A stretch of DNA of 64,000 bases. Source: Levilactobacillus tujiorum. GTDB taxonomy: Bacteria > Bacillota > Bacilli > Lactobacillales > Lactobacillaceae. The number at the start of each line of letters is the position of its first letter. Within the stretch, counting starts at the first letter, position 1. A program made the translations under genes and the position numbers. The notes under the pieces were generated by a model, which was not told the origin of the DNA, did not search any database, and worked only from the letters and a program-made list of their open reading frames with translations. Positions 25,267 to 32,417 of the stretch are shown here, one piece after another. Location of the stretch: positions 1 through 64,000 of the forward strand of contig NZ_JAAXLK010000005.1 in the NCBI RefSeq assembly GCF_012641185.1. The letters are read 5' to 3'.

Positions 25267-25527
25267 CTATTCTGCTGCTTCAACGGGTTCGTCGTCCGGC
25301 TCGTCCATTGGCTGGCCGTTGGCGTCTACCAGTTGGAGCTCGCTGAGACGAATGACAACTAGGTCACCGAAAGAGTCGATCTTGTCGGTTTCTTTCTTGG
25401 CAAGTTGAGCTGGTTCCACTTTAACTAGTGCGGAATGTTCGTAGATCTTAGTGATGGTACCGTAGAATGAATTTGAGAAAAGTTCAGTCTTCTCGCAATA
25501 AACGCGGTTGTTTTCATGCAATGCCAT
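25267..25527 (-). CDS. DUF2187-like (KOW-type) small protein
   Basis: About 86 residues from the ATG at 25527, preceded by GGGGGA. The N-terminal 60 residues (NNRVYCEKTELFSNSFYGTITKIYEHSALVKV) follow the DUF2187 pattern of a small SH3/KOW-like barrel, giving a possible nucleic-acid-binding role. The tail is very acidic (PMDEPDDEPVEAAE). No partner gene is evident; function unknown. Confidence 0.7.
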   Translation of the reverse strand: MALHENNRVYCEKTELFSNSFYGTITKIYEHSALVKVEPAQLAKKETDKIDSFGDLVVIRLSELQLVDANGQPMDEPDDEPVEAAE

Positions 25528-25677
25528 GAGCAATCGTCCCCCATAAAAGTAATTTATAACAGATTAAAGGTCGAGTGCCTAAAAGTCAAGCAAATTCCAC
25601 AAAAAGCGTTAAAATGGTCAAACAATTTCGCCCAATAGTTAGTAAGGCTATCACCTAACTGGTTTTGGGGTGACGGT

Positions 25678-26286
25678 TTACAACCGCCGTAACCGGTCGA
25701 TGCGCGATTGGGTGGTAAAATTCTGCAGGGCTTCGGTCTGTTGGGCGAGTTTCGTTGCGAAATCCGTCAAGAAGTTTAATTCTAATTCCGTCAGTGGCCG
25801 TTGGGCTTGGGCCGCCGTTAATAGGTTGTCGACGGCTGTATTCAGTTGCTCGTGCTGGGCCACTAATTGTTTGAACGCCGTTGTACCAGCTAGACCGGAA
25901 GTGGCCGTCGTCTTGATGTGGACCGTCGTGGCTTTAGCTGCGGTCTTAGGTGTAGGGGCTGCGCTACTGGCCGCTGCCTGTTGTTCCTGGCGCTGGATCT
26001 TGGCTGGCGCTGGGGTGTTGGCGTCGAAGTAATAATAGACTTCCCGCGGCTTCACGGCCGCCTTCTTAATGCGGGGGTCGATGGAAGGGGCAGCCGAGAC
26101 GGCCCCCATCACGACGGACTGCACGTATCCCAGATTACCCAACATTTCCCGGAGCTTCACGGCCCGAATCCCCCGAATGCCAGGGAACTTGTCTTCAGAG
26201 ACCACTTCCGCCGTCTGATCATCCTGTAACCAAGCGATAATTTGTTGTCGAATCTTTGCTGCCTGACTATTTTTTGTATTTGCCAT
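25678..26286 (-). CDS. hypothetical two-part protein, possible winged helix plus coiled coil
   Basis: 202 residues. The first 95 (SQAAKIRQQIIAWLQDDQTAEVVSEDKFPGIRGIRAVKLREMLGNLGYVQ) look like a small winged-helix domain ending in VYYYFD. A linker rich in Ala/Pro/Thr (about 95-140) follows, then a helical region with heptad-like Leu spacing (FKQLVAQHEQLNTAVDNLLTAAQAQ). It may be DNA-associated. No neighbour explains it, and the exact family is not recognised. Confidence 0.65.
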   Translation of the reverse strand: MANTKNSQAAKIRQQIIAWLQDDQTAEVVSEDKFPGIRGIRAVKLREMLGNLGYVQSVVMGAVSAAPSIDPRIKKAAVKPREVYYYFDANTPAPAKIQRQEQQAAASSAAPTPKTAAKATTVHIKTTATSGLAGTTAFKQLVAQHEQLNTAVDNLLTAAQAQRPLTELELNFLTDFATKLAQQTEALQNFTTQSRIDRLRRL

Positions 26287-26522
26287 TGTGGGCCTCCATT
26301 GACCTTAAAGTTTTCAACGTTGATTAATGATTAACTTATCCTGATGCTAGTCGCCTTATGGGCGAGATACCGCGTTTTTCATGGTAGTGTCGGTTAAACA
26401 TTAATTATTTAATTACTAATATTGAAGCATGCTTTCTGGGGTGCTGGCAAGGGGTAGGCCTTAATTTTTGGCAAAATTTGGCGGTTCATCGCCGGTTACT
26501 AATCTTTTTAGGACAAGTATGG

Positions 26523-26528
26523 TACAAT
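26523..26528 (+). promoter_or_regulatory. -10 of the probable ncRNA promoter
   Basis: tatggTACAAT fits an extended -10 (TATGGTACAAT). The -35 is poorly defined. Confidence 0.55.
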
Positions 26529-26534
26529 CAGAAT

Positions 26535-26722
26535 ACATAGAGGAACTATCCTGGTGACGTCAAACTCTTCGTGGTTTGGCAAGGCTGACATCACTGTGCG
26601 CACGTAGTTGATCATTGGTTAATGAGCCGTGATTGTCGACAGCCGCGGCACGTTTCCCAACCTTGATTGGCTACGGGCCGATAATGGAAGGGGGCGTTGC
26701 TGCGACCCTTCCTTTTGTTTTT
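26535..26722 (+). ncRNA. probable structured RNA with its own promoter and terminator
   Basis: A transcript from the TACAAT promoter would run about 190 nt to a textbook terminator (GGAAGGGgGCG/GCGaCCCTTCC, then TTTTG and TTTTT, 26684-26722). It can fold as GTGACGTCA/TGACATCAC enclosing CAAAC/GTTTG. Alternatively the same TGACATCAC joins a longer GGCTG...CAGCC arm through GTGATTGT. A third hairpin is ATTGGC/GCCGAT. Mutually exclusive folds ahead of a terminator suggest a cis-acting leader or an sRNA. It does not match tmRNA, RNase P, SRP, 6S, T-box or the common riboswitch signatures I know. Confidence 0.55.
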
Positions 26723-26767
26723 GTGCCGAAGCTAGGGTAGTTTCAATCAATTTAGGAGTGAACAATT

Positions 26768-27034
26768 TTGCACATTTTTAGAGATGAAAACGGGATTCGT
26801 CTGGTCGTATCCCACCAGCTCGGACATTACGCCGTCCATTTCGCGGAATACGCCCCCGAACAAGAATTCGTGAACTATGGCTTGAGCAAAGACCGGCATG
26901 GCCGTTATCATCTGACCATTGAGAAGACGAACCTGACAGAACTAGACCATCCGGAACTTAAAAAGGAATTGGTCTTCGGTGACTTAGGGGATAGTCTCAC
27001 GCCCATCCAAGGCGTTACGTTAATGTTGATTTAA
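26768..27034 (+). CDS. small conserved-looking protein of unknown function
   Basis: 88 residues from a TTG start; TTAGGAGTG ends 7 bp upstream. The sequence MHIFRDENGIRLVVSHQLGHYAVHFAEYAP is beta-rich with a His cluster, and the C-terminus is LTPIQGVTLMLI. No known family comes to mind. It follows the structured RNA by 45 bp and may be the gene that RNA controls. Confidence 0.65.
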   Translation: MHIFRDENGIRLVVSHQLGHYAVHFAEYAPEQEFVNYGLSKDRHGRYHLTIEKTNLTELDHPELKKELVFGDLGDSLTPIQGVTLMLI

Positions 27035-27043
27035 ATTCAGTGA

Positions 27044-27077
27044 GCACGACAGTCGTAATGACTGTCGTGCTTTTTTA
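27044..27077 (+). terminator. terminator of the small gene at 26768
   Basis: AGCACGACAGT/ACTGTCGTGCT perfect hairpin then T6. Confidence 0.92.
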
Positions 27078-27132
27078 CGCGCGATTAATCCCGGAGTATC
27101 AAGGGATAGCGCGCTTTTTTTCAAAAGTCCAC

Positions 27133-27200
27133 CCCTTTTCGGTTGCTAAATGTAACTGTGAGTATTACAGTATAACCGTAGACAAAAACGAAAAGGGGTT
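27133..27200 (+). promoter_or_regulatory. promoter region flanked by a perfect 10-bp inverted repeat
   Basis: ccccttttcg (about 27133-27142) is complementary to cgaaaagggg (about 27189-27198), which holds the Shine-Dalgarno of the next gene. Between them lie a possible operator (ACTGT-N7-ACAGT) and a TATAAC -10. If transcription starts upstream of the first arm, the ribosome site would be sequestered. Confidence 0.5.
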
Positions 27201-27207
27201 AATATTT

Positions 27208-27849
27208 ATGACAAACGTATTAGTACTGGGTGCCAACGGTAAGATTGCTAAGTTAGCGACGGCGCAGATGCTGGAAAATGATCAGAACCAATTGACGTTG
27301 TTCCTGCGTAACGCCAAGCGACTCGCCGATGAGGCCAGTGATCGCGTGAAGGTAGTGGAAGGAGATGCCAGCAGCGTTGCTGATCTGAAGGCAGCGATGG
27401 CCGGAATTGATATCGTTTATGCCAACCTCGCAGGTCACAACATTGAAGATGAAGCCAAGGCTGTGGTTGCGGCGATGGATGCCAGCCAGGTCAGCCGGTT
27501 GATTTGGATTTCAACTTTGGGTATTTATGATGAAGTACCTGGCAACTATGGCAAGTGGAACCACCAGATGTTGGACGGCGGTTACCTGGAGACTTATGCA
27601 GCCGCCGCTAAGGTGATCGAAGGCTCGGACCTTAACTACACATTGATTCGGCCAGCTTGGTTGGACAACAAGGACGAGATTGATTACGAGACGACTAAGA
27701 AGGGTGAAGCCTTCAAGGGCACTGAAGTTTCACGTAAGAGTATTGCGGCAGTCGTTGCGAAGCTCGTGGCTGATCCGAGCCTGGCTAACCACGAATCTCT
27801 CGGGGTCAACAAGCCTAATACGGATGGGGATAAACCAGCTTGGTACTAA
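27208..27849 (+). CDS. NAD(P)-binding SDR/NmrA-like oxidoreductase
   Basis: 213 residues from the ATG after AAAAGGGG; a longer upstream frame is not supported. Rossmann motif VLGANGKIAK at the N-terminus, then DIVYANLAGH, VSRLIWISTLGIYDEV and YTLIRPAWLDN. This is the atypical short-chain dehydrogenase / NAD(P)H-binding group (YwnB- and YtfG-like). The Tyr-x3-Lys of classical SDRs is absent, as is usual in this group. Substrate unknown. Promoter architecture suggests repressor control. Confidence 0.88.
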   Translation: MTNVLVLGANGKIAKLATAQMLENDQNQLTLFLRNAKRLADEASDRVKVVEGDASSVADLKAAMAGIDIVYANLAGHNIEDEAKAVVAAMDASQVSRLIWISTLGIYDEVPGNYGKWNHQMLDGGYLETYAAAAKVIEGSDLNYTLIRPAWLDNKDEIDYETTKKGEAFKGTEVSRKSIAAVVAKLVADPSLANHESLGVNKPNTDGDKPAWY

Positions 27850-28128
27850 GCGGCAGCGTTTAGCGGTACCGGGGCATAAAAATAACTTTTCTACTATAAA
27901 TGCCCGTGTCGCGGTACTCCGGGTCTATCCGCTGAAATTCCGGATTCAAAAAGTGTGCATTACAAGTAAATTCGCGGTATAACTATGTTGTGTGTTGAGT
28001 AAGACTCCACACGACCGGAATGTTTTGTATCACTTAATTAGGAATCAATTTACTAAGCTCATCTCTGTGAAACTTTTCCTCCAAACAAGAACCCATGGAA
28101 TTTGCCTGGAATTGATTCATACGTTGCG
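27850..28128. other. gene-free stretch
   Basis: No coding frame. Nothing recognised before the hairpin at 28129. Confidence 0.4.
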
Positions 28129-28167
28129 ATACCATCAACGACCACGACTCGTTGGTGGTATTTTTTG
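28129..28167 (+). terminator. orphan intrinsic terminator
   Basis: ATACCAtcaACGA/TCGTtggTGGTAT hairpin followed by T6. No gene ends upstream within 280 bp, so it marks an unseen short transcript or a lost gene. Confidence 0.8.
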
Positions 28168-28168
28168 T

Positions 28169-28300
28169 ACAAGAGTGGGACAAAAGGCGGTTAGCTGGTG
28201 AGCATTAAGACTGACAACCGAATAATCCTGGGTTGGGATTCTTGGGTTGTCAGTTTTAAGCGGAACCGGCTGCCTTTTGGCGCACGTTTCGGCTATGTGA
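28169..28300 (+). repeat. type C repeat, copy 1
   Basis: Shares about 130 bp with 49672-49803 (acaagagtgggacaaaagg..., ...ctgccttttggcgcacgtttcg). It folds into nested stems: AAAGGC...GCCTTT, AGCTGG/CCGGCT and CTGACAACC/GGTTGTCAG. The last differs from copy 2 at both members of one pair. Confidence 0.8.
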
Positions 28301-28419
28301 ATGGTGGAGTAGAATGGAACTTAGGATTTTTCTAGGTCAATTTTTGTGCGCTAAAATACCGTAGTACCAACGATTGGGCCACCAATTATAAAATAAATTA
28401 AGAAGTTTAGGCGTTTCTA

Positions 28420-28480
28420 TTGCAAACGCTTACAACCCGTGTTACTATTATGTCACGGAAAGGAATTAAGAGTTGTGATG
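28420..28480 (+). promoter_or_regulatory. catabolite-repressed promoter with CRE
   Basis: TTGCAA (28420-28425) and TACTAT (28443-28448) are spaced 17 bp. The 14-mer tgcaaacgcttaca (28421-28434) is a full match to the CRE consensus TGNAANCGNWNNCA and overlaps the -35. GGAAAGGA (28457-28464) supplies a ribosome site. Confidence 0.8.
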
Positions 28481-28522
28481 GTACCACATGATCTAGTTGA
28501 TTTACCAGCTTTACGAAACTGA
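28475..28522 (+). pseudogene. truncated reading frame behind the CRE promoter
   Basis: GTG/ATG start at ideal distance from GGAAAGGA, but the frame stops after about 15 codons (MVPHDLVDLPALRN). Downstream to about 29300 no frame is open for long. This looks like the surviving start of a decayed catabolic gene. The family cannot be named from 14 residues; a leader peptide is the alternative. Confidence 0.45.
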
Positions 28523-28947
28523 TTTCCGTTTTGACGTAGGTCAGATTCTTTGTAGAGAACCATGGAACACAGTATCAAGTGATTAGACAACTCCGATAAA
28601 CCTTCTAACGAACTCTGGTGGATTCAAGCAACTGGTTTGAAAATGACGAACAACTGAATATAGTGTCAGCTTAGCGCTTCACGTAAGCGTGTGTGTTTAG
28701 AGACGTGTAGACAGTGTTACAGGCGTTAACTAGAGCTCGGATGTTGCGGTAGCAGAGGTCATGCAAGGATTTCAAGTAGAATCGTTAAAGCGTGTTCTGT
28801 TAGGGTAATGAAGGAATTAAGCACCATCGTTACAAACCAAAACGGTAGCCAGAAATAAAATAATAGTATGATTGTACGGCTGCGACAGTTGGTTCGAAAT
28901 ATAGTTATGAGGCGATTAAGTATTAGAATGATTACGAAACGGGAATT
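28523..28947. other. probable eroded gene region
   Basis: No open frame of useful length in any direction. Lies behind an intact promoter, so loss of a gene by decay is inferred; no residual protein similarity was recognised. Confidence 0.4.
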
Positions 28948-29028
28948 AAGTCACAACCTCCTTTCCGGAAGTTAGCGGACTTCAAGTTATCTCCATTCAA
29001 CTTGAAGCCCGTTTTTGTGACTTCCGGA
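28948..29028. repeat. three-tier nested palindrome
   Basis: AAGTCACAA (28948-28956) pairs with TTGTGACTT (29015-29023). CCGGAAGT (28965-28972) pairs with ACTTCCGG (29020-29027). GACTTCAAGTT (28978-28988) pairs with AACTTGAAG (28999-29007), followed by GTTTTT. The first two pairings share ACTT and exclude one another. Confidence 0.65.
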
Positions 29029-29390
29029 GTAAGTTGTTCCAATGAACCAATTGCTAGCCGGCTTAATTGATCGTATATGGCGTAAATCGGTTTGACAGGT
29101 GGGCTTCTTGGTGGTAGGGTATTGGCTATAAAGTGATAGCGCTAACATGTCGGTAATTTGCCACGAGTAAATCCTTTTATGCAAACGAGGATTAGCCCGG
29201 CTAATGGCGAGAAGGCCGGCGTTGGTGGCCGCTCGGTCGAGATGGTTAATGGGCGCAATGTTCGGAAATCGCCTTTATCAGATTTCTTGCAATCAGCCAT
29301 TTACAGGCGCTCATAGAAACGGTATATTATTACTAGACCGAAAAAACACCAGCTGGATTATTTAATCAGTGTTGACCTAAGGAGTGAGAA
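29029..29390. other. gene-free region upstream of the deoB-like gene
   Basis: No supported gene; a probable promoter (TATATTATT near 29320) precedes the pseudoenzyme gene. Confidence 0.4.
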
Positions 29391-30218
29391 ATGGTGGCAT
29401 TTCATCGCATTTTCGTGATTGACTTTGCTGGCTTAGGTCTGGGGGAAGCCCCGGATGCAAACCGCTTCCAGTCAGTCGGTACTGATACATTAGGTCATGT
29501 GGCGGTTAGTTGGTCGGGTAAACTAAATCTTCCAACATTACAGCGGTTGGGCCTCGGAAATATTCGGGTTGACCATCCACTGCTGGGGATTAATCCCGTT
29601 GCCACGCCGCTGGGCTTCTACGGACGCTTACACATGGCGGCTGAGGATAACCAATCGGCCACGGGACTACGCGAGATGTGGGACTACAATGGTCGCACCC
29701 GTACCCAGAGTGTGTTAGCAACGCTATCGGAAGCTGGCTATCCCGTCACCATCGCCGCGCCGTTTACGAGTTACTTGCAAACCCAAGACGCGGCGGAGAA
29801 GTTGCAATTGGGAAGTAACAAAGAAGCCTTTCGGGTGCTGAATGAGTTACTTTACCGGCCGGCTTCGGGGATGTCACTGATTGTGTTGCCCGACTTCCAG
29901 TTTGCCGGTGAACATGGCGACACCACCGAGTTCGGTGAGGTGTTGCAGCACACGGATGAGGCGTTAGGGCAGATCATTCATGACATGGGCGTTAACGATC
30001 TCTTGATCGTGACGGCCAGTGAGGCGGTTGACCCCACGGTCGCGGTAACCCCGACCAGGGAGTATTTGCCGGTGATCGCCTATTCCGCCTCACGACCGAG
30101 CACGCATGCGTTGGGCATCCGCCGCACTTTAGCGGATGTTGGCGCCACGGTTCTGGAGAACTTTGGCTTAGCAGCCTATGCGGCCGGACATAGCTTTTTA
30201 AATGAATTTACGCAATAA
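29391..30218 (+). CDS. phosphopentomutase-like pseudoenzyme (DeoB homologue)
   Basis: 275 residues, clearly related to phosphopentomutase (usually about 390): VIDFAGLGLGEAPDA matches the vxDSvGiGeaPDA start, then GTDTLGHVA, LGLGNIR, ATGLREM (canonical TGHWEM) and, near the end, TREYLPVIAYS and LADVGATVLENFG. The cap domain is largely missing. Metal ligands of the C-terminal half are lost: DFD is DFQ, TADHGNDP is TASEAVDP, and GTDHTREY is AVTPTREY. The first Asp and the phosphorylatable Thr remain. Catalysis is therefore unlikely. AAGGAGTG precedes the ATG. It heads a nucleoside transport cluster, so a sensing or binding role is inferred. Confidence 0.85.
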   Translation: MVAFHRIFVIDFAGLGLGEAPDANRFQSVGTDTLGHVAVSWSGKLNLPTLQRLGLGNIRVDHPLLGINPVATPLGFYGRLHMAAEDNQSATGLREMWDYNGRTRTQSVLATLSEAGYPVTIAAPFTSYLQTQDAAEKLQLGSNKEAFRVLNELLYRPASGMSLIVLPDFQFAGEHGDTTEFGEVLQHTDEALGQIIHDMGVNDLLIVTASEAVDPTVAVTPTREYLPVIAYSASRPSTHALGIRRTLADVGATVLENFGLAAYAAGHSFLNEFTQ

Positions 30219-30368
30219 TGAACCAGGTTTGAACGAACCTTGAAAGGGGGTGAGGGAGCATCAGTATCAGGGGGTAATCACTAGGTTGCAAAGGTCAACG
30301 TCGAGTAAGCCACGATACATCAATTATTTAACATTTTCACCATTTGCTGAAAGCGTTGAAATCTAGTC

Positions 30369-30397
30369 GTTACGAACTGATGTCGTTCGTTCGTAAC
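30369..30397 (+). promoter_or_regulatory. inverted repeat upstream of the nucleoside permease
   Basis: GTTACGAAC (30369-30377) and GTTCGTAAC (30389-30397) are perfect complements 11 bp apart, about 100 bp before the permease start. It could be a repressor operator or a leader hairpin. No purine riboswitch consensus is present. Confidence 0.5.
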
Positions 30398-30500
30398 AGA
30401 AGTTATGCGATACATAATTTCTGCAGCAACATCGTGTCAACTTTTGCATGGCAAACGTCCATGCATCAAAGAATAATATCGGAAAGAGGTATTTTGACCA

Positions 30501-31757
30501 ATGCTAGTCGCAGTCAATATTTTAGGGGTAATTGTTTACCTCGCCATCGCTTTCTTATTCTCGAAGAATAAGAAGAAGATCAACTGGAAATCAACGGCCA
30601 TTGTTTTGGTTCTTAACTTGGTTCTGGCTTGGTTCTTCACTAGTTTCTCTATTGGACAAGACATTGTTAAGGGTGCCGCTGATGGATTCAACTGGTTAGT
30701 CCAAGTGGCTTACCAAGGGATCGTCTTCGCCTTACCTAACTGGGTTACCCCACAATTCGGCGGGACTGCCAAGTCGATGAACTTTATTACGAGTTCATTG
30801 CTTCCAATCTTGTTGGTTGTTCCAATGTTCGATATCCTGACTTACATCGGGGTATTGCCTTGGATCATCAAGTGGGTTGGTCGTGGCCTTTCCTTCATTA
30901 CTGGACAACCTAAGTTCGAATCATTCTTCTCTGTTGAAATGATGTTCTTAGGTAACACTGAAGCCTTAGCCGTTTCTCAATTACAATTAAAGAGCATGCG
31001 TAAGGAACGTAACTTGACGCTTGCCATGATGTCAATGTCATGTATCACGGCTTCCATTCTGGGTGCATATACTCAAATGGTTCCTGGTCAATTCGTACTG
31101 ACGGCCGTTCCAATTAACATCTTGAACGCCATCATCGTCACGAACATGTTGAACCCTGTTGAAGTTGCCCCAGAAGAAGATACTATCGCTAAGATCGGTG
31201 GTTCCGGTTCTGGTGCCGAAGCAGAAGCTGTTGAAGACAACGGTAAGAAGGAACCATTCTTCTCATTCTTGGGTGACTCTATCCTGGGTGCCGGCCGTCT
31301 GATCTTGATCATCGCCGCAAACGTTATTGCCTTCGTTGCCTTGGCCGCATTGATCGACCGGATTCTTGAATTGTTCAACCCATGGTTATCTCTGGAACAC
31401 ATCTTAGGGATCATCATGTTCCCATTTGCTTGGTTGATGGGTCTGAACGTTCACGATGCATTCGGCTTCGCCCAATACATGGGTACTAAGCTGGTTACGA
31501 ACGAATTCGTTGTTATGGGTAAGATTGCTTCTACCATCAACACGAATGCTTTCTCCGACCACTACCGTGCCATCTTAACTGTCTTCCTGACTTCCTTTGC
31601 TAACTTCTCAACTACTGGGATGATCATTGGTTGTTTCAAGGGGATTGTTGACCGTGAAAACAACGAATTGATTTCTAAGAACGTTGGTTACATGTTACTT
31701 TCCGGGATCTTAGTTTCCCTGCTTTCTGCCGGGATCGTTGGTCTCTTCGTTTGGTAA
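30501..31757 (+). CDS. NupC-like concentrative nucleoside permease (CNT family)
   Basis: 418 residues with about ten membrane segments. The CNT core is visible: ESFFSVEMMFLGNTEALAVSQLQLK, then AYTQMVPGQFVLTAVPINILNAIIVTNML and the C-terminal NTNAFSDHYRAILTVFLTSFANFSTTG. The nucleoside-binding signature GNTEA is intact. It imports nucleosides with a cation gradient across the cytoplasmic membrane. GGAAAGAGG precedes the ATG. Optimised codons suggest solid expression. It is followed by a terminator, so it is probably transcribed separately from the NCS2 gene. Confidence 0.93.
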   Translation: MLVAVNILGVIVYLAIAFLFSKNKKKINWKSTAIVLVLNLVLAWFFTSFSIGQDIVKGAADGFNWLVQVAYQGIVFALPNWVTPQFGGTAKSMNFITSSLLPILLVVPMFDILTYIGVLPWIIKWVGRGLSFITGQPKFESFFSVEMMFLGNTEALAVSQLQLKSMRKERNLTLAMMSMSCITASILGAYTQMVPGQFVLTAVPINILNAIIVTNMLNPVEVAPEEDTIAKIGGSGSGAEAEAVEDNGKKEPFFSFLGDSILGAGRLILIIAANVIAFVALAALIDRILELFNPWLSLEHILGIIMFPFAWLMGLNVHDAFGFAQYMGTKLVTNEFVVMGKIASTINTNAFSDHYRAILTVFLTSFANFSTTGMIIGCFKGIVDRENNELISKNVGYMLLSGILVSLLSAGIVGLFVW

Positions 31758-31795
31758 GATTAACCCATTCGTTAACTTAGAATGAAGGTTTAAAA

Positions 31796-31830
31796 TTGAT
31801 AGCCCAGGGCCGTTGGCTTTGGGCTATCTG
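31796..31830 (+). terminator. terminator of the nucleoside permease gene
   Basis: GATAGCCCA...TGGGCTATC hairpin, weak T-run. Confidence 0.65.
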
Positions 31831-32022
31831 TGTCAAATGCTCCGGAAATCCAGCGTCCTAATCGCTGACTCAACTGACCAAATTGTGGTTGAGCGCCTAG
31901 TTTATGAGGTGAGGTCAGCGATGGTGGACGATGGCGTTAACGGAACTTGGCGTCTCGCTAGCCGTGGGAATACGTACGGTTGGACAGTGGGAATGCCCTT
32001 GGCGTTTGATGGCGTCGTGTAA

Positions 32023-32200
32023 GCCGTGAGGGTGGGTGAAATAGGCTCAGCCGTGGAATTTTCTATGTGGCTTGCCACTTAGAAAATTGGTGGGGGTGAA
32101 ACTCGCTTCATAGAGGTTCAACCCCAAGTTGGAAGACCGCACTTTGGCTTCCAACGTCCGACCACAGCGTTCCAGCCTATTTCACCCGCCCGGTAAGGCG
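32023..32200 (+). repeat. type A structured repeat (copy A4), solitary
   Basis: Most diverged closing stem of the family, GGGTGAAATAGGCT/AGCCTATTTCACCC, yet all 14 pairs hold. Lever hairpin ATTTTCTA/TTAGAAAAT, middle stem GGGGTGAAA.../...TTCAACCCC and third stem GTTGGAAG/CTTCCAAC with the agaccg/tggct loop. Ends cggtaaggcg. Confidence 0.8.
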
Positions 32201-32254
32201 ACGATGCTAATGAAGACCCAACGGCATTCACCACGAGTTTTAACAAATGTCATG

Positions 32255-32417
32255 TACAATGTAACGAGACTAACGAGTGACTGCTTGATTAGTCCGTACG
32301 GGTGCCGACCTTCCTAGCCGGGAAGTGAAACCCAGCCGGATGCGTGAGACCATTCGGTTGCAAAGCCCGTTGAAGTCTGTGCGTCGAGTGATGACGCATT
32401 GAAAGATAGGGATTTTT
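32255..32417 (+). promoter_or_regulatory. promoter and folded leader of the NCS2 permease gene
   Basis: TACAAT (near 32255) would start a leader of about 150 nt. It can form GACTA/TAGTC, CTTCC/GGGAAG and, just before the ribosome site, a TGCGTC/GACGCA hairpin. No guanine, adenine, preQ1 or ykkC-type consensus was recognised. Control of a purine permease by an RNA leader is plausible but unproven. Confidence 0.45.
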
